Positions 18,020 through 27,307 are shown, numbered from the stretch's first letter. The stretch: 64,000 nucleotides of DNA from Lactovum miscens (GCF_014202895.1 NZ_JACHHV010000001.1:85552-149551); one strand, 5' to 3'. A program made the numbers and translations. The notes: generated from the sequence alone by a model not told the origin.

Positions 18020-18350
18020 TACAAATAAGACTACAATTAAATCAATTTCGCCAATTACGTATCTAAGGCCACTCTATTATTACCAATTTTCGACTCAAAG
18101 TTATTAATAAAAAATTCTTCCCTTTGAAAGTCTAAAAGTATTTAGACTGAAATAATTGACTCTAAACAACCTTTCGTTTCTAAAAGTAAGCAATTTTTAA
18201 TTATTTCCCGAATTCCCATATTTTAATCGATTTTTTTGGTAAGAAAGATGATCAAATCAAGCAGTATAAATTGGCTCGTAAATAAATGTTCAGTTAACCA
18301 AATTTCGATTGCTACTATCACTTCACCTACCATAAATATTAAACAGTTAC
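18020..18350. other. Gene-free AT-rich stretch
   Basis: Nothing coding or structured is visible in this roughly 330-base gap between the cad operon promoter and the ydbC terminator. Confidence 0.5.
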
Positions 18351-18382
18351 AAAAAAAGAACTCACTTCCCAGTAAGTTCTTT
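18351..18382 (-). terminator. Terminator at the end of ydbC
   Basis: The stem aaagaact/agttcttt with a small internal stem is followed on the minus strand by T7; it overlaps the end of the coding region. Confidence 0.65.
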
Positions 18383-18577
18383 AACTAACTTTTGAAATTC
18401 CTCATTATTCAAGGTGATTCCTTTTCCCATCTTTGTGTGATCTGGTGACCAAGTACGAATGTCAAACTTTGGATCTGCATCATTCCAAGAAACACGGTTT
18501 AACTCTTTTGTCCAGCCATTGGCAGTGATCGAAAGCTCAATTAGATGTTCTACAATTTCAAATTTTAAATCTGCCAT
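18362..18577 (-). CDS. ydbC: YdbC-family single-stranded nucleic acid-binding protein
   Basis: 71 residues, closely resembling the lactococcal YdbC family, whose fold is that of the eukaryotic cofactor PC4 and which binds single-stranded DNA. The beta-rich LIELSITANGWTKELNRVSWN and the FDIRTWSPDHTKMGKGITL blocks support this. GGAG precedes the ATG. Single gene with its own terminator. Confidence 0.82.
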   Translation of the reverse strand: MADLKFEIVEHLIELSITANGWTKELNRVSWNDADPKFDIRTWSPDHTKMGKGITLNNEEFQKLVKELTGK

Positions 18578-18611
18578 TTTTCTCCATTACAATAAAAATT
18601 TAATTTAACCA

Positions 18612-19754
18612 TTAGTATTCTAGACGTTTAATTTCAACTCCGGTAAATTGTTTAACGGAATCAATGGCATGATGATACCGTTGCAAAAAACCACGTTCAT
18701 CACGAGAATGACCATTGTCAGACAAAATAACGACTTTTTCCATCAGACCAAATTCTTCAAGTTGACGCATCAATTCTTCATGAAATTCAAGACGACTTGC
18801 TTCCCATTCCATATTACGAAAACCATCATCTACATAATCCGTAATTGGCGGAATCACTAGTATCAAATCCATGTGTTCGTCAGCGATTGTCTTTTGAAAA
18901 AGGGGCTCCAATTGAAGAAATTGGTCTTTTTTAAGATATAATTTTGCATAAACGCGGGTAACAATCGCATCTGTATCTAAAAATACAATTCCTGAATTAG
19001 CAGATGAATTCACTTCACGTGAATTAGCATCATATTGACCTGTGATCATGCGAGCATAGTCATCCATACCCAGTTCGTCATCATCAATATTTGAAAATTC
19101 TTCGTACTCTCGTGCAAATTCTAATGAAAATGGTGCATTAATCGAGCGCGCCAACCAGCGTACCAAGGTTGATTTACCAGTTGAGGCAGAGCCCATCACC
19201 GTCACAACTTTTGAGAAGTGGCGACGAAAAACTCTGTTAATATCATTCCAGTGAAGTTGTGGATTCTCGCGAATCTGGGTTGCTGAAATTTTAATATCAT
19301 GACGATCCGCAATTTCAACAGCATAAATATTACCATCATCAATTGGAAAGCGTTTTGTCAGTTCAGTAACGTATTCTTTTTCTCCCACATAAAAAGTGAC
19401 TTCTAAATTTTTCTCTATAGTGTTTTTACGGATCAAATCAAAAAGCATATTTGCCCACTGGTTCCATCCATCTGGTATGGGGGGAATATTTTCCTCATCC
19501 AACATAGCTACCTTAATATCTGGTTCATCATTATAGGCTTCACGTAGATATCTGAAACGTTTTGAAAGAGGAAGACCAATCTCGGCACCACGATCATGAT
19601 TTGTACCAGATGCAATCAAAAGAACCCCATCATTTAGAGCAACACATTTGTATATTTGCTGCTGATGACCAATATGAAGTGGTGCAAATGTTCCAAAATA
19701 AACGCCAATTTTTTTCCCCTTCAGTCTTGATTTGGAGATGTTGTTGGTTATCAT
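18612..19754 (-). CDS. nadR: NadR-type NMN adenylyltransferase / nicotinamide riboside kinase
   Basis: A 380-residue bifunctional NAD salvage enzyme. The N-terminal nucleotidyltransferase domain has GTFAPLHIGH (HxGH), and the C-terminal kinase domain has the P loop GSASTGKST near residue 190. The HTH regulatory domain of enterobacterial NadR is absent, as in other lactic acid bacteria. AAAGG lies nine bases before the ATG. Confidence 0.9.
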   Translation of the reverse strand: MITNNISKSRLKGKKIGVYFGTFAPLHIGHQQQIYKCVALNDGVLLIASGTNHDRGAEIGLPLSKRFRYLREAYNDEPDIKVAMLDEENIPPIPDGWNQWANMLFDLIRKNTIEKNLEVTFYVGEKEYVTELTKRFPIDDGNIYAVEIADRHDIKISATQIRENPQLHWNDINRVFRRHFSKVVTVMGSASTGKSTLVRWLARSINAPFSLEFAREYEEFSNIDDDELGMDDYARMITGQYDANSREVNSSANSGIVFLDTDAIVTRVYAKLYLKKDQFLQLEPLFQKTIADEHMDLILVIPPITDYVDDGFRNMEWEASRLEFHEELMRQLEEFGLMEKVVILSDNGHSRDERGFLQRYHHAIDSVKQFTGVEIKRLEY

Positions 19755-19773
19755 TACTATAACCTTTCTAAAC

Positions 19774-21063
19774 TTATGCTCGAACTGTCATTGACTTTCC
19801 ATCAGGTTGGTACAAATTAATTAGACTTTCGCCATTTTTTCGAATCATGTCACCAACCTCTACGGCTTCTGGCAAGTCAATTAGTAGAAGTTCCATAGGT
19901 TTTGGTGCACGATCAATTAATTCACCAGTTGCTGCCAAACGGAGATTCAAAACCTTCGTCTCAAAATGACGAAAACCTGGTCCGTAGAATTCAATTATAT
20001 CTCCTTCCATAATAACATTTCGCTGGCGTATGGTGGCAGTCATTGTCTTGGCATCAAAGCTCACAACTTCACCTACAAACTTGTATTCTGGAATCTTGCG
20101 ACGAGCTCCGAAGAGTTGTTTATTCTCATCTGGGACACCATAGTAAAAACCAGTATCAAGCTCTCTTTGAGCGACTTTCCACAGTTCCTTCACCAAATCA
20201 GGTTTTATGGACTCAAACTTTTCTGGGCTTTCTAGATAAGCATCAACAGCAGCGCGATAGACCATGGTTACGGTCGAAACATAGTGTATCGACTTCATTC
20301 TTCCCTCAATTTTAAGAGAATCAACCCCATTTTCGATCATATCTGGAATATGCTCAATCATACTCATATCAACAGCTGACATAGAAAATTCTTCTGGAAT
20401 TCCCCCTTTTATTGAACGACGTTCCTGACCAAATGGTAAGTCATAAAGATCGTATTTCCAGCGGCAAGACTGGGAACACCCACCACGGTTGGCATCGCGC
20501 AAGCTCATGTAGTTTGATAGAACACAACGTCCAGAGTAAGAAATACACATAGCCCCATGAACAAAAGCTTCAATCTGGACATTAGTGTTTTTTCGAATTT
20601 CCGCCAGCTCAGCCATTGAAACTTCTCGTGCTAGCACAACACGCTCTAGTCCAAGGCTTTTCCAAAATTCCAAGGTCTCATAATTTGTCGCTGAGGCCTG
20701 AGTGGACAAGTGAATTGGCAAACCTGGAGCCTCTGCCACACAAATAGCAACTAAGGCTGGATCAGATATGATCACTGCATGAATTCCAATGTCACGAAGC
20801 TTGCGGAACCATTCACCAGCTCCTTCTTCATTACCTTCATGGGTTACCATGTTAGCTGCCACATAAAGATGACCATTATGAGACTCAGCATATGACACGC
20901 CCTCCGACATTTCTTCAAAGCTAAAATTACCTGCACGTGAGCGTAGGCCATAAGCTTGCCCACCAATAAAAACAGCATCTGCTCCATAATCAAAGGCAAC
21001 TTTGAGCTTTTCTAACGTACCAGCAGGCGATAAGACCTCAGGAGCTCTTCTTGTATTTTGCAT
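19774..21063 (-). CDS. Peptidase U32 family protein (TrhP/YrrO type, tRNA hydroxylation)
   Basis: About 430 residues of the U32 family, with RAPEVLSPAGTLEKLK at the N-terminus and a cysteine cluster (CISYSGRCVLSNY...CSQSC). With the preceding U32 gene it parallels B. subtilis yrrN-yrrO, which make 5-hydroxyuridine at tRNA position 34; that function is inferred. I start at MQNTRRAPEV; an ATG at 21087 adds eight residues (MQIERRKI). The collagenase label often given to this family is doubtful. Confidence 0.85.
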   Translation of the reverse strand: MQNTRRAPEVLSPAGTLEKLKVAFDYGADAVFIGGQAYGLRSRAGNFSFEEMSEGVSYAESHNGHLYVAANMVTHEGNEEGAGEWFRKLRDIGIHAVIISDPALVAICVAEAPGLPIHLSTQASATNYETLEFWKSLGLERVVLAREVSMAELAEIRKNTNVQIEAFVHGAMCISYSGRCVLSNYMSLRDANRGGCSQSCRWKYDLYDLPFGQERRSIKGGIPEEFSMSAVDMSMIEHIPDMIENGVDSLKIEGRMKSIHYVSTVTMVYRAAVDAYLESPEKFESIKPDLVKELWKVAQRELDTGFYYGVPDENKQLFGARRKIPEYKFVGEVVSFDAKTMTATIRQRNVIMEGDIIEFYGPGFRHFETKVLNLRLAATGELIDRAPKPMELLLIDLPEAVEVGDMIRKNGESLINLYQPDGKSMTVRA

Positions 21064-21131
21064 AATTTTTCTTCTTTCTATTTGCATGATAGATTGTAAG
21101 ATTTTAGTAAGCCGTAGACATCAAAATTTAT

Positions 21132-22058
21132 TTATTTAATTTTTTGGGGATCTAGGTCATAGAAGCCATGAGAGACTGTGCGATCGAATGGATGAAGCTG
21201 ACGGACTTTTTCATCAAGCATGAAAGCCTTCTCCTTAGTAAATTCATCATTTTCAATCAGCTGTCGGGCCTGATCAAAGATTTTTAAAATCTGAACAAAT
21301 GCTTCTCCCCGAGTAAAAATACCATCTAGTTTCCAGTGATAATATCCCATTTTGGTTAAATCTCCAAGTTCAGTCATCATATCTATATCATCATTAGCAA
21401 AGATATGAGTACCGTGACTGTCTTCAAAAATACTATAATGTGAAGAAGGCTCATGTGGCTCAGATACAAAATGATCAGCCGCTCGATTTTTTTCTTCACC
21501 TTCAACCTCAGAAAAATTAAAGTAATTTTGCAAAAGTGGACGTTTCGAATGATGAATCACAGTAGCACCATATACCAAAATTTCAACTGGAATTTCTAAA
21601 ATTTTTGACATCGACTCAAGTTCTGTCTTAGGTAATTCACGTGCTAAAACTGCTTCAACCGCTCCTTGATTTCCCCAAAAGTTGACCTGCCTCCCTGATG
21701 TGACCAAGGTGGAGGCATCATAAATGTATGGTAATTTATATCCATCTCTCTGGAGGACATAAATAACGCCGGCATCACCGACTGTAATCTGGTCCACTCT
21801 TATTTTCTGCAAAAAATCAAGATAGTGCTTGATAATTGCCATTTTTTCAGCATGCATGAGGGCATTTACTGAAACAGTGACTTTTTTCCCAGCAGCATGA
21901 GCCATTTCTGTAATTTCACAAATATCCGACTTAGAAAATGCCGTAGGAACTCTTAAAGAAAAAGTTTCATCGCCGATATTTAAGCTATCCACTCCAGCAG
22001 CAAGGATTTGTTTGGCTTGCTCAACTGATTCTGCAGTGGCTGTGAGTTTTATTTTCAT
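21132..22058 (-). CDS. Peptidase U32 family protein (TrhP/YrrN type)
   Basis: 308 residues, the shorter partner of the U32 pair (MKIKLTATAESVEQAKQIL), lacking the downstream gene's cysteine cluster. I place the start at 22058 because the protein then begins like its relatives and an extended -10, TG-T-TATAAT, ends seven bases upstream. A GTG at 22082 would lie upstream of that -10 box and is unlikely. It lies 68 bp before its partner. Confidence 0.85.
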   Translation of the reverse strand: MKIKLTATAESVEQAKQILAAGVDSLNIGDETFSLRVPTAFSKSDICEITEMAHAAGKKVTVSVNALMHAEKMAIIKHYLDFLQKIRVDQITVGDAGVIYVLQRDGYKLPYIYDASTLVTSGRQVNFWGNQGAVEAVLARELPKTELESMSKILEIPVEILVYGATVIHHSKRPLLQNYFNFSEVEGEEKNRAADHFVSEPHEPSSHYSIFEDSHGTHIFANDDIDMMTELGDLTKMGYYHWKLDGIFTRGEAFVQILKIFDQARQLIENDEFTKEKAFMLDEKVRQLHPFDRTVSHGFYDLDPQKIK

Positions 22059-22065
22059 AGGAAAG

Positions 22066-22074
22066 ATTATAACA
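22066..22074 (-). promoter_or_regulatory. Extended -10 abutting the first U32 gene (leaderless type)
   Basis: Minus strand TG-T-TATAAT, seven bases, ATG. Confidence 0.7.
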
Positions 22075-22179
22075 TATTTCACAAAGTTAGTGCTGACTTT
22101 CTGAAATTTTGAATACTATTTTATTCCGTTGTTTGGCATCAAAAACATATGACATGAGTTTACAAGTATAACAAAAATG

Positions 22180-22207
22180 TGACAAATATTTAACTTTGTG
22201 ATATACT
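22180..22207 (+). promoter_or_regulatory. Promoter of the 108-aa membrane protein gene (near-leaderless)
   Basis: GTGACA, 17 bases, then TATACT with TG one base upstream. The -10 box ends nine bases before the ATG. Confidence 0.6.
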
Positions 22208-22216
22208 CAATTATTC

Positions 22217-22543
22217 ATGGAAGCAAGGAAATTTGAAGAAATTGAGCCTGGTACATCAGAACAAGTCATTTACTCTCTGCCAGAAGACAAAATCGAAAGT
22301 GGGATTATTTTGGCTCAAGAGTACCATCCCCTTCATAAAAAAGGTAATCAGTCATTAAAAAATCAGAGACGTGAATTAAGCTTCTTTCTTAACGTTAGTA
22401 GCTATTCTCTTCTTTTTGCATTTGTCTATCCAATCCTAGCAGCTCTTACTCCCCTAATAATTTCTTTCCCAATTGCTCTTTTAGCTCCAATCGGAATTAT
22501 TATTTTAGTTAAAAAGCTTTATAAATTTAAATATAAAAAATAA
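22217..22543 (+). CDS. Small membrane protein of unknown function
   Basis: 108 residues: an acidic N-terminal half (KFEEIEPGTSEQVIYSLPEDK) and two hydrophobic segments (about residues 60-78 and 79-98), ending in a lysine-rich tail. I do not recognise the family. No Shine-Dalgarno sequence is present and the -10 box is nine bases from the ATG. It is convergent with ecsB and shares its terminator. Confidence 0.65.
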   Translation: MEARKFEEIEPGTSEQVIYSLPEDKIESGIILAQEYHPLHKKGNQSLKNQRRELSFFLNVSSYSLLFAFVYPILAALTPLIISFPIALLAPIGIIILVKKLYKFKYKK

Positions 22544-22566
22544 GTCTCAATCAATATGTTGCTCCG

Positions 22567-22599
22567 CAAATGGTAGGATTATTAAAATCCTACCTTTGT
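22567..22599. terminator. Bidirectional terminator (membrane protein gene / ecsB)
   Basis: Perfect 9-bp stem ggtaggatt/aatcctacc, flanked by AAA and TTT, between convergent genes. Confidence 0.75.
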
Positions 22600-22607
22600 A
22601 GGTGACA

Positions 22608-23660
22608 TCATAATTGGGACTTATTTTTTTCTTTTAGTCGATATTTTATATAGATTATAAAAATTATTGGGCTCAGAATGTAAAACACAAGTAATAATAT
22701 AAAATCTAGTTGCCCCCCGAGAAAACCAAAGATTCCAGAAAAAAGATATTCAACCAACAAAAAGAGAGATAAACTCTTTAAAAGAATTGATTTAACAGCT
22801 TTTGTTAGATCCTCTGGGTGTATTGGATATACTTTCAACAAAGGCTGATAGTCTTGCGATTTCTCAATTGATAAAATTTGAAAAATTAATAAGTAATTAA
22901 CTACAGTTGCAAAAAGGACCGCAAATAAAGTATTTGTTACAAAAATCAAAACTAGTACACTCAGAAACAATAAGCGTGTAAGCATTCCTACGTAATCACT
23001 AGTTCTGAGGAAAGTTCGCCATAAAAGATATTCATAAGCAGAAGTAGTTTTCTTAGGTAAGAATGGATCTAGATATTTTCTGCGTTTTGCTGTATTTGTC
23101 AGTCCTTTTACATTAGTAAATAAAGCAAAAATTTTTAAAAGATTAGTGCGACGTTTCTGTTCATAAGAAATGGCACCTTCAAAATCAACATTCCCATCTA
23201 TTTCAAACGAATGTATTTTTAGTCTGAAGAGGATTTTTTTAATAAGAACTAATATCATAAACCAAATCAAGCTTACAAAGATTGAAACTTTGAGCAGTGG
23301 GCTAGTGATTAAAACAAGAATTAAGATAATCAAGGCTGGAAATACGAGAGAAATATTCTCACTTCTCTTTAAATACTTCTTCAGTTCTTCTTCCTTTGCA
23401 AGTAAAAAGGTAGAATCAGCCCCTTCTAGTAAGCTTACAACTTTACCTGGTACTAGGGCGATCAGGCTTATAACGAATGCTATGAGTAATCGTAGTTCCC
23501 ATTTTAAATCATTATATTGCAAAAACTTTGCATACTGAACAGCTAAGGCGCCTAAAACAATAACCAAAAAAAGCATGAAATGGTCATTAAACACATAGCG
23601 TAAATATTTGATGTTTTGCTTATAATAAACCTTACGACGTTTTGCAAAAACTTCCTTCAT
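22608..23660 (-). CDS. ecsB: EcsB-type ABC transporter permease
   Basis: 350 residues with six or more membrane segments, matching EcsB. The Ecs transporter affects protein secretion, regulated intramembrane proteolysis and competence in Bacillus; its substrate is unclear. The start overlaps the ecsA stop by 4 bp. Confidence 0.88.
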   Translation of the reverse strand: MKEVFAKRRKVYYKQNIKYLRYVFNDHFMLFLVIVLGALAVQYAKFLQYNDLKWELRLLIAFVISLIALVPGKVVSLLEGADSTFLLAKEEELKKYLKRSENISLVFPALIILILVLITSPLLKVSIFVSLIWFMILVLIKKILFRLKIHSFEIDGNVDFEGAISYEQKRRTNLLKIFALFTNVKGLTNTAKRRKYLDPFLPKKTTSAYEYLLWRTFLRTSDYVGMLTRLLFLSVLVLIFVTNTLFAVLFATVVNYLLIFQILSIEKSQDYQPLLKVYPIHPEDLTKAVKSILLKSLSLFLLVEYLFSGIFGFLGGQLDFILLLVFYILSPIIFIIYIKYRLKEKNKSQL

Positions 23661-24394
23661 CGTAGGCGTTCTCCTTTGTTTAGGTGCAGGTAGATATCAT
23701 CTAAAGATGCACCGATTAAGTTAAACTTAGCTCGAAGAGAAGCCATATCTCCATCAGCCACTACTTGACCAGCATTGAGAACCACAAATTTATCACAGAA
23801 CTTTTCAGCAGTTGATAGGATATGAGTGGACATTAGAATAGAAGCTCCTTGGTTTCTCATAGTGATCATCAGTTCCGTCAAATCCGATACAGCCAGTGGA
23901 TCAAGCCCCATGAAAGGTTCATCTATAATATAGAGAGAAGGTTTAGTCAAAAAGGCACAGATAATCATAACCTTCTGCTTCATTCCTTTGGAAAAGTTAA
24001 TCGGAAACCAGTCCAACTTATCAGAAAGGCGGAAAGTCTCAAGCAATGGTTTAGCACGTTCCAATGCAACTGTCTTTTCAATTTCATATGCCAAGGCTGT
24101 TAATTCAATATGTTCCTGTAACGTTAACTCTTCATAAAGGTTTGGCGTTTCTGGAATAAAACCTATTTTCTTTCGAAAAGCCGTTTTATCAGACTTGATT
24201 GTAACCTTATCTATAGAAATTTCACCAGAAAAAGGTGTTAAAAGACCTATTATTTCTTTAATGGTGGTTGATTTACCTGCTCCATTGAGACCAATTAAGC
24301 CAACGATTTGTCCATCACCAACTTTAAAATTGACATCCTTAAGTACAGGATTTCCGAAGTAACCTCCGGTTAAGTTTTTTACTTCTAAAGCCAT
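23657..24394 (-). CDS. ecsA: EcsA-type ABC transporter ATP-binding protein
   Basis: A 245-residue ABC ATPase: Walker A GLNGAGKST, signature FSKGMKQK, Walker B LYIIDEPFMGLDP. It is divergent from hit, the same arrangement as in Bacillus (hit / ecsAB). No convincing Shine-Dalgarno sequence precedes the ATG. Confidence 0.92.
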   Translation of the reverse strand: MALEVKNLTGGYFGNPVLKDVNFKVGDGQIVGLIGLNGAGKSTTIKEIIGLLTPFSGEISIDKVTIKSDKTAFRKKIGFIPETPNLYEELTLQEHIELTALAYEIEKTVALERAKPLLETFRLSDKLDWFPINFSKGMKQKVMIICAFLTKPSLYIIDEPFMGLDPLAVSDLTELMITMRNQGASILMSTHILSTAEKFCDKFVVLNAGQVVADGDMASLRAKFNLIGASLDDIYLHLNKGERLR

Positions 24395-24451
24395 CTTAAA
24401 TAGCTGATCCCAATTCTTTAACTGATTTGGTCAGCCATCCCCCTTCAAATT

Positions 24452-24460
24452 TGGTATAAT
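24452..24460 (+). promoter_or_regulatory. Extended -10 promoter of hit
   Basis: TGGTATAAT: the TG (24452-24453) is one base before TATAAT (24455-24460). Transcription should start near 24467. Confidence 0.6.
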
Positions 24461-24526
24461 ATTATTAATTATAACATGAAAGGAAAACGGCTGGGCAATG
24501 CTCAAGTGTCGTTTATTGATATACAT

Positions 24527-24928
24527 ATGTCAGATTGTCTATTTTGCGAAATTATTGCTGGTGAAATTCCTTCATATAAAGTCTATGAGGATGAAGATGT
24601 CTATGCAATGCTAGATATTTCCCAAGCCACTAAAGGCCACACTCTAGTACTTCCTAAAAAGCATTATGAGAATCTGCTTGCCATGACAAGCGATGAGTCA
24701 GCCCTTCTCTTTAGCAAGATTCCCAATATAGCCAATCTACTTAAAAATAAGCTTGGGGCTGAAGGTATGAACATCATTACAAACTGTGGTGAGATTTCTG
24801 GTCAAACTATCCTGCACACGCACGTTCATCTCATGCCACGCAGTCAAAACGATGGTGGCCCAGATTTCTCACACACACCAACCCACGATTATGATTTGGG
24901 TGCCATCTTGAAGGAGATTATGTCTTAA
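24527..24928 (+). CDS. hit: HIT family hydrolase
   Basis: A nucleotide-binding HIT protein (MSDCLFCEIIAGEIPSYKVY) of 133 residues with the histidine triad HTHVHL near the C-terminus. I start at MSDCLF for agreement with the family; an ATG at 24476 gives 17 more residues and would lie only about nine bases from the expected transcript start. Neither has a Shine-Dalgarno site. It overlaps the next gene by one base (TAATG). Confidence 0.9.
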   Translation: MSDCLFCEIIAGEIPSYKVYEDEDVYAMLDISQATKGHTLVLPKKHYENLLAMTSDESALLFSKIPNIANLLKNKLGAEGMNIITNCGEISGQTILHTHVHLMPRSQNDGGPDFSHTPTHDYDLGAILKEIMS

Positions 24929-25173
24929 TGGGATTATTTAGTGAGATCAGCAAAAGCCTTTCAGACTTAAAAAATAACATGGATGAGGCCAAGGATAAGC
25001 TTTATCTCGTTCAAAAGGAAGCTGAAAAAGTTCAAAAGATTGGGCAAGAAATTCAAACTAAAATCGATGAATTTAAATTCAGCATTGAAGGAAATTTAGC
25101 TGTTATTAATGAGATTAGCAAAAAATATATTATTCTTGAAAAAAGCAACAAAGAAAAAACGCCTCGGAAATGA
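24928..25173 (+). CDS. Small coiled-coil protein
   Basis: 81 residues, lysine/glutamate-rich and likely to form a long helix or coiled coil (MDEAKDKLYLVQKEAEKV, repeated hydrophobic spacing); no signal peptide. It is translationally coupled to hit. Genes like this often follow hit in lactic acid bacteria, but the function is unknown. Confidence 0.7.
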   Translation: MGLFSEISKSLSDLKNNMDEAKDKLYLVQKEAEKVQKIGQEIQTKIDEFKFSIEGNLAVINEISKKYIILEKSNKEKTPRK

Positions 25174-25190
25174 TGTGAACCGAAGAATAT

Positions 25191-25220
25191 AGACTTTTCA
25201 AATTGGGAAAGTCTTTTTTT
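25191..25220 (+). terminator. Terminator of the hit operon
   Basis: The stem AGACTTT.../...AAAGTCT is followed by T7. Confidence 0.8.
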
Positions 25221-25740
25221 ATGACGAAATATTAATTTGAATTAAAATTACAAGCTGTTCAATACTATTATTCACATACTGGAGGTAAGAAATATCTATC
25301 TAACACCTATAAAATAAATCCTAAGCAAGTTGAAGTGTGGAAAAATGTTTACAGTGAACGAGACTTCAGCGTAAGCAACCAAATACATCATAGTCAACAC
25401 GATTCAACGTTAATTCGACAGAATTATACCCGACAAGTGAAAAATCTTATTAAGAGTTAATCAATGAATTTGGAAAAATAATTCTTCCTGCTTATAGGTT
25501 ACAGCAATGACTCTTGTAATCAGGGAGACTATGTTTTTACTCAGAAGCCTCGTGGAAGGCATAGAAATTCATTTCAATTGCCTTAAAGAATCGGAACAAA
25601 CAAATTAGCTTCTTTAAAATTGCTAAAAAATAAAATTCACAGATGTCTCAGGATCTCTATATCTCATTAGAAAATAACGTTGATACAACGGGATTTAAAT
25701 ATCAAGAGAAAGTTGTTAAGAATAAACTTTATTTGAATTT
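25221..25740 (+). pseudogene. Decayed IS3-family orfA (left part of broken IS)
   Basis: The frame starts MTKY, meets a stop (25233-25235), then continues FELKLQAVQYYYSHTGG and NPKQVEVWKNVYSE, the HTH region of an IS3 (IS150-like) OrfA; it ends at 25460. Further on, about 25535-25560, another frame shows QKPRGRHR, like the linker of OrfA. Frameshifts and stops make it non-functional. It is cut by the IS30 element. Confidence 0.7.
25728..25740. repeat. 13-bp direct repeat, left flank of IS30 copy
   Basis: TTTATTTGAATTT immediately before the left inverted repeat; the same 13 bases directly follow the right end at 26796-26808. Confidence 0.85.
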
Positions 25741-26795
25741 GGCAAATTGCAAATTTAATTTAGCCACCCCGATACATCTGAAATGGTGTCTGATACTTGA
25801 ACATTTTTCTTGGATATTGATTCATCCAAGTCTCAATTTTAGCAACTGCTGAAGCTGTTGTTTGTTTTGTTCCTTTGGGTAAGAAACGTCTGATCATGCG
25901 GTTATGATTCTCATTGCTTCCACGCTCAAAGCTCGCATAGGCATGACAATAGTAAACCGGACAAGTCACCGCCTCATGTAAACGGGCAAATTCACGACCA
26001 TTATCTGACGTGAGGGATTCGAACTGAGTTTCCTTTTGAAGTGCTAAGAGTGCCGTATTGACAGATTGGGCAGACTTATCTGGAATCAGACGAATGATTT
26101 CAAAGCGTGTTTGGCGCTCTGTGAGCGTCAAAAGACAGTCATTTTTTTCTTTCGTCAACAGCACCGTATCGATTTCCCAATGGCCGAATGCTTCACGTTG
26201 ATTAATTTTCTCTGGACGTTGGTCAATGGACAAGCCATAGGGACGCTTGGGGGGTGTTTTCCGAAGCTTCTTTGCTTTCTTATAATGAGGGTAAAGTAAA
26301 TTATGGCATTTTACATCGAGCCAGCCTTTGTCTACCCAGTGATAGAGGGTGCGAAGGCAAACACCTGTCAGTTCTTGGAGAATGACTTCTAATGATTTTT
26401 TATCTCTGACACCTGCACTTATGGTTTCATTGAGGGTTGACGTGAGCTTAGAATGTCGGCCACAGTGACTTTTATTGGCGCTGTGGAATTCTTGTGCTTG
26501 ATGTGCAGAGTACTTTGTCTTGGTCTTCAGTTGAACCTGTCCCCGCTTGAGTTCATGATGAATTGTCTGAGGGGCTTTATTCAAGCGCTGAGCGATCCGA
26601 CGGTTACTTAGCTTCTCCTTGTTGTGCCAACGTTCAATCAACTGACGTTCTGTATAAGTAAGTTCCTTGCCTTTTGTGTTAAAATAACCTTGCATCTGAA
26701 TTCCTTTTCTACTTTTTGTTCTTTCAAACTCAAGTATAAGAGATTCAGGTGTTTTTTTCTTGCTTCAGGTGGCTAAACTAATTTTACAATTTGCC
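25741..26795 (-). mobile_element. IS30-family insertion sequence (1055 bp)
   Basis: The ends are imperfect inverted repeats beginning GGCAAATTG (left) and ending CAATTTGCC (right), matching over about 24 of 28 positions. One transposase gene fills the element, and its stop codon lies inside the left repeat. The 13-bp flanking repeat marks insertion into an older IS3-family relic. Confidence 0.92.
25760..26695 (-). CDS. IS30-family transposase
   Basis: 311 residues, intact. The N-terminal HTH (LTYTERQLIERWHNKEKLSNRRIAQRL, read in parts) resembles IS30 proteins. The catalytic DDE residues lie in HWEIDTVL, TSDNGREF and the glutamate of GSNENHNRMIRRF. AAAGGAA precedes the ATG. It looks functional. 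Confidence 0.93.
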   Translation of the reverse strand: MQGYFNTKGKELTYTERQLIERWHNKEKLSNRRIAQRLNKAPQTIHHELKRGQVQLKTKTKYSAHQAQEFHSANKSHCGRHSKLTSTLNETISAGVRDKKSLEVILQELTGVCLRTLYHWVDKGWLDVKCHNLLYPHYKKAKKLRKTPPKRPYGLSIDQRPEKINQREAFGHWEIDTVLLTKEKNDCLLTLTERQTRFEIIRLIPDKSAQSVNTALLALQKETQFESLTSDNGREFARLHEAVTCPVYYCHAYASFERGSNENHNRMIRRFLPKGTKQTTASAVAKIETWMNQYPRKMFKYQTPFQMYRGG

Positions 26796-26808
26796 TTTAT
26801 TTGAATTT
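26796..26808. repeat. 13-bp direct repeat, right flank of IS30 copy
   Basis: Identical to 25728-25740. Confidence 0.85.
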
Positions 26809-27225
26809 GTTTAAAAAATAAGACCTTATCTTTGAGGTTTCAAAACAGTCCAACTTATCAAGCCATTACGACTACATTTCGTCAAGCACTGGAACTGACA
26901 TCTGATTGGCCTTATTGGTGAACATTTCACCCTGGCTGAGGTGGCTTATCAGATAAAAAACAAATTTTATACACTTAAATCACATAATAATTTTCATTCA
27001 TGAACGCCATGGACACGTAAAAGCAAGTGCTAAGATGGTTATTGTCCTGCAAATTTCTTTGGTCTATTAAAACAAGAAATCTGTTATGGATGTATGTTCA
27101 AATTTTTTTGAAGAACTTGAGCAAGCTATTATCACATGATTGAATATTATAATAGCAAACGAATCAAGATAAAGATAAAATTGAACTGGTTGAGTCCGAT
27201 CAATATTGCCTTTCATATTCGAAAT
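26809..27225 (+). pseudogene. Decayed IS3-family orfB (right part of broken IS)
   Basis: In shifting frames the plus strand shows AEVAYQIKNKFYTLKSH, then TRKSKC, NFFGLLKQEICYG, FEELEQAI and YYNSKRIKIKIKLNWLSPI, which is the C-terminal half of an IS3-family transposase (SRKGN, NFFG-LK-E, YYN-KR, LSP). At least two frameshifts and several stops make it dead. Confidence 0.75.
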
Positions 27226-27226
27226 T

Positions 27227-27252
27227 AAAAAAATCAAGTATGACTACTTGAT
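27227..27252 (-). terminator. Terminator after the amino-acid permease
   Basis: 8-bp stem atcaagta/tacttgat with a four-base loop and a T run on the minus strand. Confidence 0.8.
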
Positions 27253-27307
27253 TTCAAAAGTTTATACTTTAGAGGTCACATAAAAATGAAACGCTTTTTC
27301 CTATCTT

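Noticed and set aside
24452..24478. hit as another leaderless gene
   Set aside because: The -10 box is 15 bases from the first ATG and far from the likely start, so it does not fit the fused pattern.
25643..25852. 69-codon plus-strand frame across the left end of the IS30 element
   Set aside because: It runs from the IS3 relic through the inverted repeat into antisense of the transposase; a chance frame.
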